From Rhodobacterales bacterium HKCCE3408 (GTDB taxonomy: Bacteria; Pseudomonadota; Alphaproteobacteria; Rhodobacterales; Rhodobacteraceae), in the NCBI GenBank assembly GCA_015689705.1, contig WVSN01000002.1, positions 124,001 to 188,000 of the forward strand: a stretch of 64,000 bases of DNA. The letters run 5' to 3'. The first letter of the stretch is position 1. Each line of letters starts with the position of its first letter. Shown here one piece after another: positions 25,996 to 34,697 of this stretch. The translations under genes were made by a program, and so were the position numbers. The notes beneath the pieces are model-generated. The model searched no databases. It worked only from the letters and a program-made list of their open reading frames with translations, and was not told the origin of the DNA.

Positions 25996-27140
25996 GTCAG
26001 AAGATCGCTCCGGGAAAGGGTGAAGCCCGAGGCGATCCAGCGCGCCTCGAGCAGCTTGAGGCGCTGGCCAAGCTCCGGGCCGGAAAGATCCGGCAGATCG
26101 GCAGCGCGGACCGGGAAGGTCGCATCTGCGCCGGTCTCGACCGCGACAAGATCCTCCGGCGGCGGCGGGCTCGCCAGCGCCGCGGCGCGCAGAAGAAGCG
26201 CGCTCCGCCCAAGATCGCGCCCGAGCCGGTAACCCAGTTCCCCCGGGCCGGCCGCGCCGGTCATCGCCGCCTCGAGCAGCGCGAGGTCCCGCGCTTCGGC
26301 GCGCGCCAGACGCAGCCGTTCGGCCGCGTCGGGTGCACTCAGCGCGGCAAGGCGCCGGGTCCAGTCGGGCGGGACATCGAGCGTCCCCTCGAGATGCACG
26401 AGGACCGGCAGAAGCTCGGCCGAGGCGCCGGGCAGGACGACGCGCAGCACACCCGCCTGCGCCATGGTCGCGACTGCAGGGGCAGGGTCGGGCGCGGCCA
26501 GAAGCCTGCGCATCTCATGGCCTACGCGTTCGGCCGAGAGCGTCTCTAACCCGCCAAGTAGAGACGAAATCGCGGCCAATGCGACCGGATCGAAGCCGGT
26601 GGCGGGATCGGCGTACCAGGCGTGGAACCGGAAGTAGCGCAGCGTCCGGAGATAGTCCTCGCGGATGCGGTCCTCGGCCCGGCCGATGAACCGGAGCCGG
26701 CGGGCCTTCGCATCACGCAGCCCTTCGCCCGTCGGGTCGAGCACCGTCCCGTCAGCCTCGGCGTAAAGCGCGTTCATCGTGAAGTCCCGGCGCATCGCGT
26801 CGTCTTCGATCCGGGTCGAAAAGGCGACGACGGCGCGGCGGCCGTCGGTTTCCACGTCGCGGCGAAAAGTCGTGACCTCGTGCGGGCGGCCTTCGGCCAC
26901 AACCGTCACCGTGCCGTGTTCGATGCCGGTTCCGACAGCCTTCAGTCCGCTCGCCTCCGCGAGCGCCTGCACCGTTTCAGGCGGCGCGTCCGTCGCGATG
27001 TCGAGGTCGGCGACCGGCCGCCCCAGGATCTCGTTCCGGACACAGCCGCCGACGAACAGCGCCCGGTGCCCCGATCCGGCCAGCATGTCCATCACCGCGC
27101 GCGTGCCGGGATGGCGCATCCAGCCGGCCGAGAGCTTCAC
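25992..27140 (-). CDS. cca: CCA tRNA nucleotidyltransferase / poly(A) polymerase-type enzyme
   Basis: Adds or repairs the 3' CCA end of tRNAs. The 382-residue class II nucleotidyltransferase has VGGCVRNEILGRPVADLDIATDA (the GG and DxD catalytic motifs), RRDFTMNALYAEADG, and DPTGEGLRDAKARRLRFIG followed by ED-RIREDYLRTLRYFRFHAWY. Start taken at the GTG at 27140, which overlaps the Nudix stop by four bases (GTGA); the frame is open further upstream but that part overlaps the Nudix gene. The C-terminal part lacks an HD domain, usual in this group. Confidence 0.9.
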   Translation of the reverse strand: MKLSAGWMRHPGTRAVMDMLAGSGHRALFVGGCVRNEILGRPVADLDIATDAPPETVQALAEASGLKAVGTGIEHGTVTVVAEGRPHEVTTFRRDVETDGRRAVVAFSTRIEDDAMRRDFTMNALYAEADGTVLDPTGEGLRDAKARRLRFIGRAEDRIREDYLRTLRYFRFHAWYADPATGFDPVALAAISSLLGGLETLSAERVGHEMRRLLAAPDPAPAVATMAQAGVLRVVLPGASAELLPVLVHLEGTLDVPPDWTRRLAALSAPDAAERLRLARAEARDLALLEAAMTGAAGPGELGYRLGRDLGRSALLLRAAALASPPPPEDLVAVETGADATFPVRAADLPDLSGPELGQRLKLLEARWIASGFTLSRSDLLT

Positions 27141-27733
27141 GGCTCCACCCGGTCGGCGAGTGCCTTCAGGATCCGGGCCGTCGCCCCCCAGATGTAATAG
27201 GGGCCCCAAGGCACGACGTAGAACTGCCGCCATACTCCGCGCCAGCGCCGCCGTTCGATCCGGTAATTCGCGGGCGTCATCAGGAATGAAAGCGGTACAC
27301 GAAAGACCTCATCGACTTCGCCGGGTTCCGGCACGGTGTCGAACGGTGTCGCGATCCGGGCAAGGATCGGGGTTACACTGTAGGAGGTGACCGTTTCGTG
27401 TGAATCGAGTTCCCCGAGGATTTCGGCCGCGCCGTCCGGCAGACCGATTTCCTCGCGCGCCTCGCGCAGGGCCGCTGCGACCGGCCCGTCGTCATCGGGA
27501 TCGATCTTGCCGCCGGGCAGCGCGATCTGGCCCGGATGGTGCTTCAGGTGGCTGGCCCGTTTGGTCAGGATGACGGAGGGCCGCGCGCCTGCCTCGTCCA
27601 CGGCGATCAGGACCGCCGCCGGGCGCAGCTTGCGTCCCGCCGGCAGCGATACGTCCGGGTTCAGGTCATAATCGGAGGTCGGCCGCGCCGGACGGTCCAG
27701 CGCGGCACGGACGCGCGCGGCGTCAATCGTCAC
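27137..27733 (-). CDS. Nudix hydrolase, CoA pyrophosphatase type
   Basis: A 198-residue protein. The UPF0035/NudL-type sequence LTKRASHLKHHPGQIALPGG precedes the Nudix box, which runs GGKIDPDDDGPVAAALREA and REEIGL; this combination is diagnostic for CoA diphosphatases that cleave CoA or acyl-CoA to 4'-phosphopantetheine and 3',5'-ADP. It begins inside the end of hslO (11-base overlap) and overlaps cca, so all three are translationally linked. Confidence 0.9.
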   Translation of the reverse strand: MTIDAARVRAALDRPARPTSDYDLNPDVSLPAGRKLRPAAVLIAVDEAGARPSVILTKRASHLKHHPGQIALPGGKIDPDDDGPVAAALREAREEIGLPDGAAEILGELDSHETVTSYSVTPILARIATPFDTVPEPGEVDEVFRVPLSFLMTPANYRIERRRWRGVWRQFYVVPWGPYYIWGATARILKALADRVEP

Positions 27734-28712
27734 CTTTCGCCTCGAAGCCGAGGGTCGACGGGTCGAACTCGTAATGCGCGCCGCAGAACTGGCAATCCGC
27801 GGTGACGATACCGTCCTCCGTCGTCATGTGGCCGATATCCCGGGCCGAGTAGATCGACAGCGACTGGCGCACCTTGTCGGCAGAACACGTGCATCCGAAC
27901 GCCACTGGCTGCGCATCGAAGACCCGCGGCGTTTCCTCATGGAACAGCCGGACGAGAAGGTCGGTCGGCGCGACATGCGGGCCGATCATCTCGAGCGGTT
28001 CGGCGGTGTCGAGGAGGATGTTGGCCCGCCGCCAGTCCTCGCCATCGCTTTCGCCCAGAATGTCCTCGGCGGCCAGAAGCCCGCCCTCGCCCGATCCGCC
28101 GTCGCCGCCCGGACGCACCGGCGCTTCGGGCATGAGCTGCAGCATGACGCCCCCGGCGCGCCACGCCTCGGCCTCGCCCTTCTCCTGCGAGCGGCCGAAG
28201 CTCAGGTGGAACCGCGTCGGCAGCTGTTCGGACTGGGCGAAATAGGCTTCGGCGCAGTCCTTCAGGCTGGTCCCGGCGATGGGCGTGATGCCCTGATAGG
28301 GGGTTGTGCCCTCGCCCTGGTCGATCAGGATCGCGAAATAGCCGCGGCCGGTCTGCGGGAACGGATCGCCCGCGGCCTCGAGTCGCTCGGCATCGTAGCT
28401 CGCGAAGGCGCGGATGCGCGCGGGTGCGCCCTCCGATTTCGGTGCGTAGTAATCGGTCGCGATCAGCCGCAGCGGCCCGTCGCCGCGCATTTGCAGTGAC
28501 AGTTTCCAGCGCAGCTTGATCGTCTGGCCGATCAGCGCGGTCAGCAGCGCCATCTCCGCCACGGCTGCCTCGACGGCCGGCGGATAGTCGTGCTGGCCGA
28601 GGATACGGTCGAGCGTGTTGTCGAGCCGCGCCACGCGCCCGCGGATATCCGAACGGTCGAGCTGGAACGGCAGGACGGTGTCGTCCCATGCGATCTTGGC
28701 GGTCAGGGTCAT
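27723..28712 (-). CDS. hslO: Redox-regulated chaperone Hsp33
   Basis: Cytoplasmic holdase activated by oxidation and unfolding. The 329-residue protein ends with the zinc-centre cysteines in FGCTCSADK (CxC) and CQFCGAHY (CxxC), which release zinc on oxidation. The N-terminal domain has PFQLDRSDIRGRVARLDNTL, typical of alphaproteobacterial Hsp33. It is the first gene of the long minus-strand run that ends in the sodium channel. The promoter would lie between 28713 and 28845, divergent to the glycosyltransferase. Confidence 0.95.
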   Translation of the reverse strand: MTLTAKIAWDDTVLPFQLDRSDIRGRVARLDNTLDRILGQHDYPPAVEAAVAEMALLTALIGQTIKLRWKLSLQMRGDGPLRLIATDYYAPKSEGAPARIRAFASYDAERLEAAGDPFPQTGRGYFAILIDQGEGTTPYQGITPIAGTSLKDCAEAYFAQSEQLPTRFHLSFGRSQEKGEAEAWRAGGVMLQLMPEAPVRPGGDGGSGEGGLLAAEDILGESDGEDWRRANILLDTAEPLEMIGPHVAPTDLLVRLFHEETPRVFDAQPVAFGCTCSADKVRQSLSIYSARDIGHMTTEDGIVTADCQFCGAHYEFDPSTLGFEAKGDD

Positions 28713-28845
28713 GAATGCTCGCTGGATGCCATCTATGAGGTTAGCTCGGCCATATAGGTGCCTTCAACCGGATGCGAAAGGTCGCGTCCGGGGGTGACAG
28801 GGCCCGAGGGCCGGGGCAGTCTTGCTTCAGACAAGGGCCGCGCGC

Positions 28846-30114
28846 ATGAACCTTCTGATCGTCCACCAGAATTTCCCGGGCCAGTACAAGCTTCTGGCCG
28901 AATGGCTGGTGTCGACGGGCCAGCACCGGATCGTCGCCCTCGGACAACGGGAGCTGCCGAAGATGGCGGGCATTCAGTATGTTCGCTACGCCCCGCATCG
29001 AAAGCCGGACAAGGACGCCTATGCCCTGACGAGCTACTGGGAGGAATGCGCCGGCAATGGCTTCGGCGTGGTTCTCGCGTGCCAGCAGATGGAGGCCAGG
29101 GGGTTCCGGCCGGACCTGATCCTCGGCCATGTCGGATGGGGCGAGCTGACCTTTCTCAAGCAGCTCTGGCCGGACGTGCCCATTCTCGGCTTCTTCGAGT
29201 ATTTCTACCTACATGAAGGCGGATCGGTCGGTTTCGATCCGGAATTCCCCGCGTCCGACCACTCGCGCTACATCATGCACGCCCGGAACGCGGTGAACTT
29301 CGCCAATATCCAGACCGTGGACCTGGGCCAGTCGCCGACGCTCTGGCAGCGGGATACGTTTCCGAAATCCTTCCACGACAAGATCTACGTCTGCCACGAC
29401 GGAATTCCGACCGACCGGCTCCGCCCCGATCCGGACGTGTCGCTGTCGCTCGGCCGGGCCGGGACACTGACCCGGTCGGACGAGGTGTTCACCTACATGG
29501 CCCGCAACCTCGAACCCACACGCGGGTTCCATCAGTTCATGCGCGCTCTGCCACTGATCCAGGAGGCCCGGCCTAACGCGCGCTGCATCGTCATCGGCGG
29601 CAACGAGGTCTCCTATGGCCGCAAGAGCGCTGAGGAAGGGGGCTATCGCGCGCAGATGGAGCGCGAGGTCGGGGACCGCGTGGACTGGAACCGGGTGCAT
29701 TTCCTCGGGCGGGTGCCCTACGAGGATTACTGCCGGATCATCAGGCTCAGCCGTTGCCACATCTACCTGACGGTGCCCTTCGTCCTGTCCTGGTCGCTTC
29801 TGGAGGCGATGGCGATGGAGGCAACGATCGTCGCCTCGGACGTGCCGCCGGTGCGGGAGGCGATGACCGATGGCGAAACTGGCATCCTGACGGATTTCTT
29901 CGACCCCGCCGCGCTCGCCGCCCGGGTTTCCGACGTGCTGGCCCGACCGGGCGATTACGCACATCTCGGTCCGGCGGCCCGGACGCACGTGGTGCGGCAC
30001 TACGATTTCCGCAGTCATTGCCTGCCCGAGCACGTGTCGCGCATGAATACGCTTCTGCCGCGGGACAAGCAGATCGCCATGCCCGGCGCGGCTGGCACAA
30101 AAGCACCAGCCTAG
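28846..30114 (+). CDS. Glycosyltransferase family 4 protein
   Basis: A 422-residue GT-B glycosyltransferase. The N-terminus (MNLLIVHQNFPGQYKLLAEW) matches the Glyco_trans_4_3 type, and the C-terminal half is a GT4 domain (CRIIRLSRCHIYLTVPFVLSW, then LEAMAMEATIVASDVPPVRE with an E-x7-E-like pattern and GETGIL). Likely to add a sugar to an envelope polysaccharide. The donor and acceptor are unknown, and no other polysaccharide gene is adjacent. The ATG at 28846 starts exactly at the domain. Confidence 0.88.
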   Translation: MNLLIVHQNFPGQYKLLAEWLVSTGQHRIVALGQRELPKMAGIQYVRYAPHRKPDKDAYALTSYWEECAGNGFGVVLACQQMEARGFRPDLILGHVGWGELTFLKQLWPDVPILGFFEYFYLHEGGSVGFDPEFPASDHSRYIMHARNAVNFANIQTVDLGQSPTLWQRDTFPKSFHDKIYVCHDGIPTDRLRPDPDVSLSLGRAGTLTRSDEVFTYMARNLEPTRGFHQFMRALPLIQEARPNARCIVIGGNEVSYGRKSAEEGGYRAQMEREVGDRVDWNRVHFLGRVPYEDYCRIIRLSRCHIYLTVPFVLSWSLLEAMAMEATIVASDVPPVREAMTDGETGILTDFFDPAALAARVSDVLARPGDYAHLGPAARTHVVRHYDFRSHCLPEHVSRMNTLLPRDKQIAMPGAAGTKAPA

Positions 30115-30171
30115 GCAGCGCGGCGTCAGAGCGCGCTTGATTTGCGTCCTTGTGCACGTCACCTTTCGCAA

Positions 30172-30513
30172 ATGGTGATGCAGTTCGGCTTGGGTGGGCC
30201 CGCCAAGGCACCCGACACCGTAGCCTTTGACAGGCGCGAGCTCGGCCAGATCCTCGGGCTCTACGGGCGCATGGTCGCCGCCGGGGAATGGCGCGACTAC
30301 GGCATGAGCTTCCTCGGCGACGTCGCGATCTTCTCTATCTTCCGGCGCACGGCGGAGCAGCCGATCTACCGGATCGAGAAACGACCGAAGCTGCAGGCAC
30401 GCCAGGGCATGTACGCGGTGATCGGCATGGACGGGCGCATCCTGAAGCGCGGGCACGACCTGAAGACCGTCCTGCGCGTGCTGGAACGCAAGCTCATCCG
30501 CGTTGTCGATTAA
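30172..30513 (+). CDS. DUF2794 domain protein
   Basis: A 113-residue cytoplasmic protein. VAFDRRELGQILGLYGRMVAAGEWRDYG and the later FSIFRRTAEQPIYRIEKRPKL and GRILKRGHDLKTVLRVLERK match DUF2794, a small family almost confined to alphaproteobacteria, with no known function. Start at the ATG of 30172, with a second ATG two codons on as an alternative. It is convergent with the NlpC/P60 gene. Confidence 0.85.
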   Translation: MVMQFGLGGPAKAPDTVAFDRRELGQILGLYGRMVAAGEWRDYGMSFLGDVAIFSIFRRTAEQPIYRIEKRPKLQARQGMYAVIGMDGRILKRGHDLKTVLRVLERKLIRVVD

Positions 30514-30543
30514 CGCGATCTAAACAATTTGAGTCGAATCTGC

Positions 30544-30606
30544 CGGCAAGGGGTTTGCCCCCCAGTCGCGCCCGCCTCGACATGTCCCCCCTCCGGGGCG
30601 GGCGCG
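30544..30606. terminator. GC-rich hairpins between DUF2794 and the NlpC/P60 gene
   Basis: Two hairpins in the convergent gap. A small one has GGCAA and TTGCC arms (30544-30558). A strong perfect one has 10-base arms CGCGCCCGCC (30567-30576) and GGCGGGCGCG (30597-30606) with a 20-base loop. T-runs are lacking on both sides, so termination could depend on Rho, but the position favours a bidirectional transcript end. Confidence 0.55.
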
Positions 30607-30618
30607 CCACTCGCCTGG

Positions 30619-31458
30619 TCAGATCGGGTCAGGTCTCCGGCGGCTGCGGATCGGCGTTCCGTACTTCGCCTCGATCCGCGCGGCGGCTTCACGCAGGGGC
30701 TCGTAGGCCACGGCCATGTGCAGCGCGTTTGCGTGAAGGAGCATCCGGTCGTTGGCCATCATGCCGACATGCCCGTCCCAGAAGACGATATCGCCCCGCC
30801 GCAGCGGTTCGAGCCGGTCGAGCGGGCGGCCGATCGCCTGTTCCTGCTGATCGCTGTCGCGCGGGCAGGACAGGCCGCAGGCGTTGAACGCCATCTGGAC
30901 AAGGCCCGAGCAGTCGATGCCCCACCGGCTGCATCCGCCCCAGAGATAGGGCGTGCCAAGCATCAGGTCGGCGACGCCCACCGGATCGGAGTACCGCGCC
31001 TTCAGCGGCTGAAGATGCGCACGCGGCACGAAGTGGCCGGTCTGGATGCGCAGGAAGTCCTCGCGTTCGGCCACGACCTTCACCTGCGAGCCGAAGAAGA
31101 TCGAGACTTCGGGCGGCGACTTGATTCCGGCCTTGGGATAGAGATGCGTCGCCGGAGCAGCGACCCAGTGGGTCGGCTCTTCGGGCTCGGTCAAGGCACC
31201 CGAAACGATGTAGCCGACATAGCCGTCGCGTTCGCATTGGCCGAAGGACACGCCGTCGCGCGATTCGAGGACCCGGAAGCGTTCGCCGAACAGAAGCTGG
31301 CTGGCCCGGCGGCCGCCGGGTTTCTCCAGAACGTTCGCCATCGGCTGCTGCACCATCGTCCAGCGCCCTTCGACGAACCGCTCGGCCTCGACCCGGCCGC
31401 GCAAAGAGCTGTGCGCGACCCGGCCGTTGGCCGGCGTGATCCGCGGGTCGTCTTTCAC
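30619..31458 (-). CDS. NlpC/P60 family peptidoglycan hydrolase with SH3 domains
   Basis: A 279-residue cysteine peptidase. The N-terminal half holds SH3-like segments (ERFRVLESRDGVSFGQC and YIVSGALTE). The C-terminal NlpC/P60 domain has YLWGGCSRWGIDCSGLVQ, where the Cys of DCSG is the nucleophile, then the His in VFWDGHVGMM and a further His in LLHANALHM. It cleaves gamma-D-Glu-meso-DAP peptide bonds or related links. Start taken as the GTG at 31458, which forms a GTGA overlap with the aminopeptidase stop. No signal peptide is visible, so a role in recycling cell-wall peptides in the cytoplasm fits with its aminopeptidase partner. Confidence 0.87.
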   Translation of the reverse strand: MKDDPRITPANGRVAHSSLRGRVEAERFVEGRWTMVQQPMANVLEKPGGRRASQLLFGERFRVLESRDGVSFGQCERDGYVGYIVSGALTEPEEPTHWVAAPATHLYPKAGIKSPPEVSIFFGSQVKVVAEREDFLRIQTGHFVPRAHLQPLKARYSDPVGVADLMLGTPYLWGGCSRWGIDCSGLVQMAFNACGLSCPRDSDQQEQAIGRPLDRLEPLRRGDIVFWDGHVGMMANDRMLLHANALHMAVAYEPLREAAARIEAKYGTPIRSRRRPDPI

Positions 31459-32852
31459 GTCTTCCACAGGACCTCCGGCAGTGCCTCGAGAAGCGCACGC
31501 CCGCCCTGTCCAAGACCGCCCTTGGGCCGGCCGGGTGCGTTGCTTTGCGACCACGCGAAGATGTCGAAATGCAGGTAGGACGGGTGGTCGGCGGTAAAGC
31601 GGCGCAGGAACAGCGCCGCCGTGATCGCGCCCGCCATGCCGCCCTTCGGCGCGTTGTCGAGGTCGGCGATACCCGGCTCGATCATCGGTTCGTAAGGGGT
31701 GTGGAAGGGCAGCCGCCAGACCGGGTCGGCCACCTGCCGGCCCGCAGTCGCGAGCGACGCGGCCAGCGCTTCATCATCGGTTAAGAACGGCGCGATGTCG
31801 GGGCCGACGGCGACCCGCGCCGCGCCCGTCAGGGTCGCCATCGACACGAGCAGATCCGGTGGCGTCTCGACCGCAAGCGACAGCGCATCGGCCAGCACCA
31901 GCCGCCCTTCGGCGTCGGTGTTGTTGATCTCGACCGTCATCCCGTTCCGCGCGGTCAGGATATCGCCCGGACGGAAGGAACTTCCCGAGACGGAGTTCTC
32001 GACCGCGGGGATCAGGACGCGCAGGCGCACCTTCAGGCCTGCATCCATGATCGATCGCGCAAGCCCGAGGACGTTGGCAGCGCCGCCCATATCCTTTTTC
32101 ATCAGCGCCATCGACGCGCCGGGCTTCAGGTTCAGCCCGCCGGTGTCGAAGCACACGCCCTTGCCGACCAGTGTCAGCGTCGGGCCGTCCGCGGCGCCGG
32201 TCCATGTCAGCTCGATCAGGCGCGGCGGCGTCGCGGCGGCCCGCCCGACCGCGTGGATCATCGGCAGGTTCGCTTCCAGAAGTTCCTCACCGGTGGTGAC
32301 TTCGATGCCCGCTCCATAGGCGTCGGCCAGGTCGCGCGCAGCCTGCTCCAGTGCATCCGGCCCCATGTCGGCGGCCGGCGTGTCGATCAGGCGCCGGGTG
32401 AGGTATTCGCTTGTCGCGATGCGGGCCAGCCGCGCCGCCATGTCCGCATCGGGCGGGGCGACCAGCTCGGCGCCCGGTTCGGATTGCTTCCGGTAGGTGT
32501 CGAAGCGGTACCGCGCGAAGAGATAGCCGAGCCCGATCTCCTCGGCTTCGGCACGGTCCTGCGGCCAGTCCTCGATGGCGTATCGGCCTTTGGGCAGTGC
32601 AGCGATGGCAGCGCCCGCGGCGAAGCGTGTGCGCGCGCGGGACGCTGCATCGCCCGTGCCGATCAGGGCCAGTGCCGGATTTCCATCCTCGCCCGGCAGG
32701 ACCAGACGTTCGCCCGCCTTGCCGGCGAAACCATGCGCGCCGGCCCAGGCTGCTGCCACGGGCGGAAGTACGGCGGTGGCCGCTTCCACGCCATCGGCAG
32801 GCACAAGGCGAAGCGGTACGGCCGCGCCCTCATCGGCAAATTTCGCTGTCAT
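31455..32852 (-). CDS. Leucyl aminopeptidase (M17) family protein
   Basis: A 465-residue zinc-dependent M17 peptidase. The signature NTDAEGRLVLADAL is intact. The metal-binding residues lie in LVGKGVCFDTGG and KKDMGGAANVLG (Lys and Asp residues). It trims N-terminal residues from peptides in the cytoplasm. Translational overlap with the NlpC/P60 gene suggests joint use on murein peptides or on general peptide recycling; that link is an inference. It is preceded by a hairpin at 32870-32895. Confidence 0.92.
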   Translation of the reverse strand: MTAKFADEGAAVPLRLVPADGVEAATAVLPPVAAAWAGAHGFAGKAGERLVLPGEDGNPALALIGTGDAASRARTRFAAGAAIAALPKGRYAIEDWPQDRAEAEEIGLGYLFARYRFDTYRKQSEPGAELVAPPDADMAARLARIATSEYLTRRLIDTPAADMGPDALEQAARDLADAYGAGIEVTTGEELLEANLPMIHAVGRAAATPPRLIELTWTGAADGPTLTLVGKGVCFDTGGLNLKPGASMALMKKDMGGAANVLGLARSIMDAGLKVRLRVLIPAVENSVSGSSFRPGDILTARNGMTVEINNTDAEGRLVLADALSLAVETPPDLLVSMATLTGAARVAVGPDIAPFLTDDEALAASLATAGRQVADPVWRLPFHTPYEPMIEPGIADLDNAPKGGMAGAITAALFLRRFTADHPSYLHFDIFAWSQSNAPGRPKGGLGQGGRALLEALPEVLWKT

Positions 32853-32869
32853 TACTCACCCTCTCACGC

Positions 32870-32895
32870 GGCGGGAGCCTAGCGGGCTTCCCGCC
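32870..32895 (-). terminator. Hairpin upstream of the leucyl aminopeptidase gene
   Basis: Arms GGCGGGAGCC (32870-32879) and GGCTTCCCGCC (32885-32895) pair with one bulged T around a short loop. It lies between the hypothetical gene ending at 32920 and the aminopeptidase start at 32852, all on the minus strand, and could end the upstream transcript or lie in the aminopeptidase leader. Confidence 0.45.
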
Positions 32896-32919
32896 CGGTG
32901 CAAGAGGGCAAAGCGGCGG

Positions 32920-33303
32920 TCAGACGGACTGATCCTCCAGATCGAAGATCGCATACATCGACCGCTCACCGACCCGGGAAAGCCGGGCGAGCGTGGCGGC
33001 CAGCGCCACAGGATCGTTCGTGGCGAGGCAGGCACGCACGTCGCGGGCGACGCGCGTCAGCGTGCACATGCCGATCTTGTCGGCCGAGGCGATGAGCGCG
33101 TCGATCCGGGCGATCAGACGCATCCGGCCGAGCGGCGCGGCAGCCGGCGAAACCTCTTCAAGCAGGCGATTTATGCAGTCGAGCGCTTCGGCCGCCTCGG
33201 TCTCGGCCTGCAACTCGCCCTTGGTGATGCAGAGCGATTCAAGCCGCGTCGGATCGAACCGCGCGGCTTCGGCAGATTGAACGAGAATGACCGGATCACC
33301 CAT
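32920..33303 (-). CDS. Hypothetical helical protein
   Basis: A 127-residue protein that I cannot assign. It is predicted all-helical, with ETEAAEALDCINRLLEEV, RMRLIARIDALIASADKIG and VARDVRACLATNDPVALAATLARL. The size and helix pattern recall a histidine phosphotransfer (HPt) bundle, but no conserved HxxKG motif is present, so that is not claimed. No signal peptide. It is divergent from the carbonic anhydrase gene. Confidence 0.6.
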   Translation of the reverse strand: MGDPVILVQSAEAARFDPTRLESLCITKGELQAETEAAEALDCINRLLEEVSPAAAPLGRMRLIARIDALIASADKIGMCTLTRVARDVRACLATNDPVALAATLARLSRVGERSMYAIFDLEDQSV

Positions 33304-33432
33304 GTCCAGTCCCCTTGCGACCTGTCTCCACCCGCGACGCTTGTGTCATGCAAGAATGAAAAATGCATTGATGCCCGGGGCCGAAACGCGTTCAAATCAG
33401 GCAAAATCCAGAGGTATCGGAAAGACCCGCCC

Positions 33433-34083
33433 TTGCATCGCATCAAAGAACTTCCGCCCTACCTGGCCGATCGCTACCGGTCGTGGTCGACGTCGACCTT
33501 CGCCGAGAACCGCGACTGGTTCCGGCGGCTGGCCGACGAGGGGCAGAAGCCGCAGGCCATGGTGATCGCCTGCTGCGACAGCCGGGTGACGGTGGAATCG
33601 ATCTTCGGGCGCGGCCCGGGCGAGATCTTCGTACACCGCAACATCGCCAATCTGGTGCCCACGCATACGCCCGACGGCGGCCACCACGGTACCGCCGCGG
33701 CGGTAGAGTTCGCGGTCGAGGTCCTGAAGGTCGCCCACCTCCTCGTGCTCGGTCATTCCGGCTGCGGCGGCGTTCGCGGCTGCATGGAAATGTGCGAAGG
33801 CAAGGCGCCGCATCTCGACCGGCGCGACAGCTATGTCGGCCGCTGGCTGGACGAACTGCGCCCGGCGCATGATGCGGTCCGCGAGGTGGAAGACCCCGAT
33901 CTCCGCGCCGAGGCGATGGAGAAGGAAGGTGTTCGGGTTTCGCTCGAACACCTGATGGGCTTTCCATTCGTGAAGTCCGCGGTGGAATCCGGCCAATTGC
34001 GGCTGCACGGGCTCTGGGTCGGGATCGGCGACGGAAAGATGGAAAGCTACGACGGCGAATTGAGACGGTTCTCGCCGGTGTGA
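33433..34083 (+). CDS. Beta-class carbonic anhydrase
   Basis: Interconverts CO2 and bicarbonate in the cytoplasm. Zinc ligands are visible: Cys47, His108 and Cys111, with the Asp49-Arg51 dyad in ACCDSRV and HSGCGG further on. The 216-residue length is normal. I see no in-frame ATG near the domain start; the likely start is the TTG at 33433 (read as Met-His-Arg-Ile-Lys) with GGAAAG about nine bases ahead. The gene is followed after 54 bases by an SRPBCC gene on the same strand. Confidence 0.9.
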   Translation: MHRIKELPPYLADRYRSWSTSTFAENRDWFRRLADEGQKPQAMVIACCDSRVTVESIFGRGPGEIFVHRNIANLVPTHTPDGGHHGTAAAVEFAVEVLKVAHLLVLGHSGCGGVRGCMEMCEGKAPHLDRRDSYVGRWLDELRPAHDAVREVEDPDLRAEAMEKEGVRVSLEHLMGFPFVKSAVESGQLRLHGLWVGIGDGKMESYDGELRRFSPV

Positions 34084-34137
34084 CTCCGGGAGAGGCCGTG
34101 CCATGGTCCATATCGGACCGACAGGGGGATTTGAGAC

Positions 34138-34662
34138 ATGCGTATTTTGCGGAACATCCTGATCGCGGTCGCGGTCATCATTTTGCTTTTCTTCGGGATC
34201 GGCCTGCTTCTGCCGCGGACCGTCACGGTCGAGCGGGAAATCGTCATCGACGCCCCGGCCGACGAGATATTTCCCTACGTGAACTCTCTTGAACGGGCGG
34301 CCGAATGGTCGCCGTGGCTGTCGCTCGATCCGGAGGCGCAGGTCGTCTACACCGGCCCGGACGAGGGCGTTGGCAGTACCCTCGAGTGGATGTCGGACAC
34401 GCTCGGCACCGGGCGGCAGGAGATCGTGGACTCGGTCGAGAACGAGCGTGTCGTCTCGCAGCTCTATTTCGTCGGGCAGGGCGACGCGACGGCGTGGGTC
34501 GATCTGGTGCCGTTCGGCGAAGGGACCGAGGTCGTCTGGGGGCTGCAGGCCGACATGGGCGCGAGCCCGATCGGGCGCTGGGTCGGCCTCGCCGTGGCCC
34601 GGGCCATTCGCTCGGACTACGACGAGGGGCTTCAGCAGCTGAAATCACTGGTCGAAGGATAG
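34138..34662 (+). CDS. SRPBCC (START-like) family membrane-anchored protein
   Basis: A 174-residue protein with an N-terminal membrane helix (residues 2-24). A polyketide-cyclase/dehydrase-type SRPBCC domain follows: VEREIVIDAPADEIFPYVNSL, AAEWSPWLSLDP and GSTLEWMSD. The domain has a deep hydrophobic cavity in known structures; the ligand here is unknown. A GGGGGATTTGAGAC leader contains a weak ribosome-binding site. It may be co-transcribed with the carbonic anhydrase gene. Confidence 0.8.
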   Translation: MRILRNILIAVAVIILLFFGIGLLLPRTVTVEREIVIDAPADEIFPYVNSLERAAEWSPWLSLDPEAQVVYTGPDEGVGSTLEWMSDTLGTGRQEIVDSVENERVVSQLYFVGQGDATAWVDLVPFGEGTEVVWGLQADMGASPIGRWVGLAVARAIRSDYDEGLQQLKSLVEG

Positions 34663-34687
34663 GGCGGGGCGCCGGGGCGTCCCCGCC
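34663..34687. terminator. GC hairpin between the SRPBCC and DUF4139 genes
   Basis: Arms GGCGGGG (34663-34669) and CCCCGCC (34681-34687), seven perfect pairs, begin at the SRPBCC stop and lie between two convergent genes. No T-run is present. Confidence 0.5.
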
Positions 34688-34697
34688 ACAGTCGCGT

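Noticed and set aside
32920-33303. Histidine phosphotransfer (HPt) protein
   Set aside because: Helical and of the right size, but the conserved phosphorylatable histidine motif is absent.
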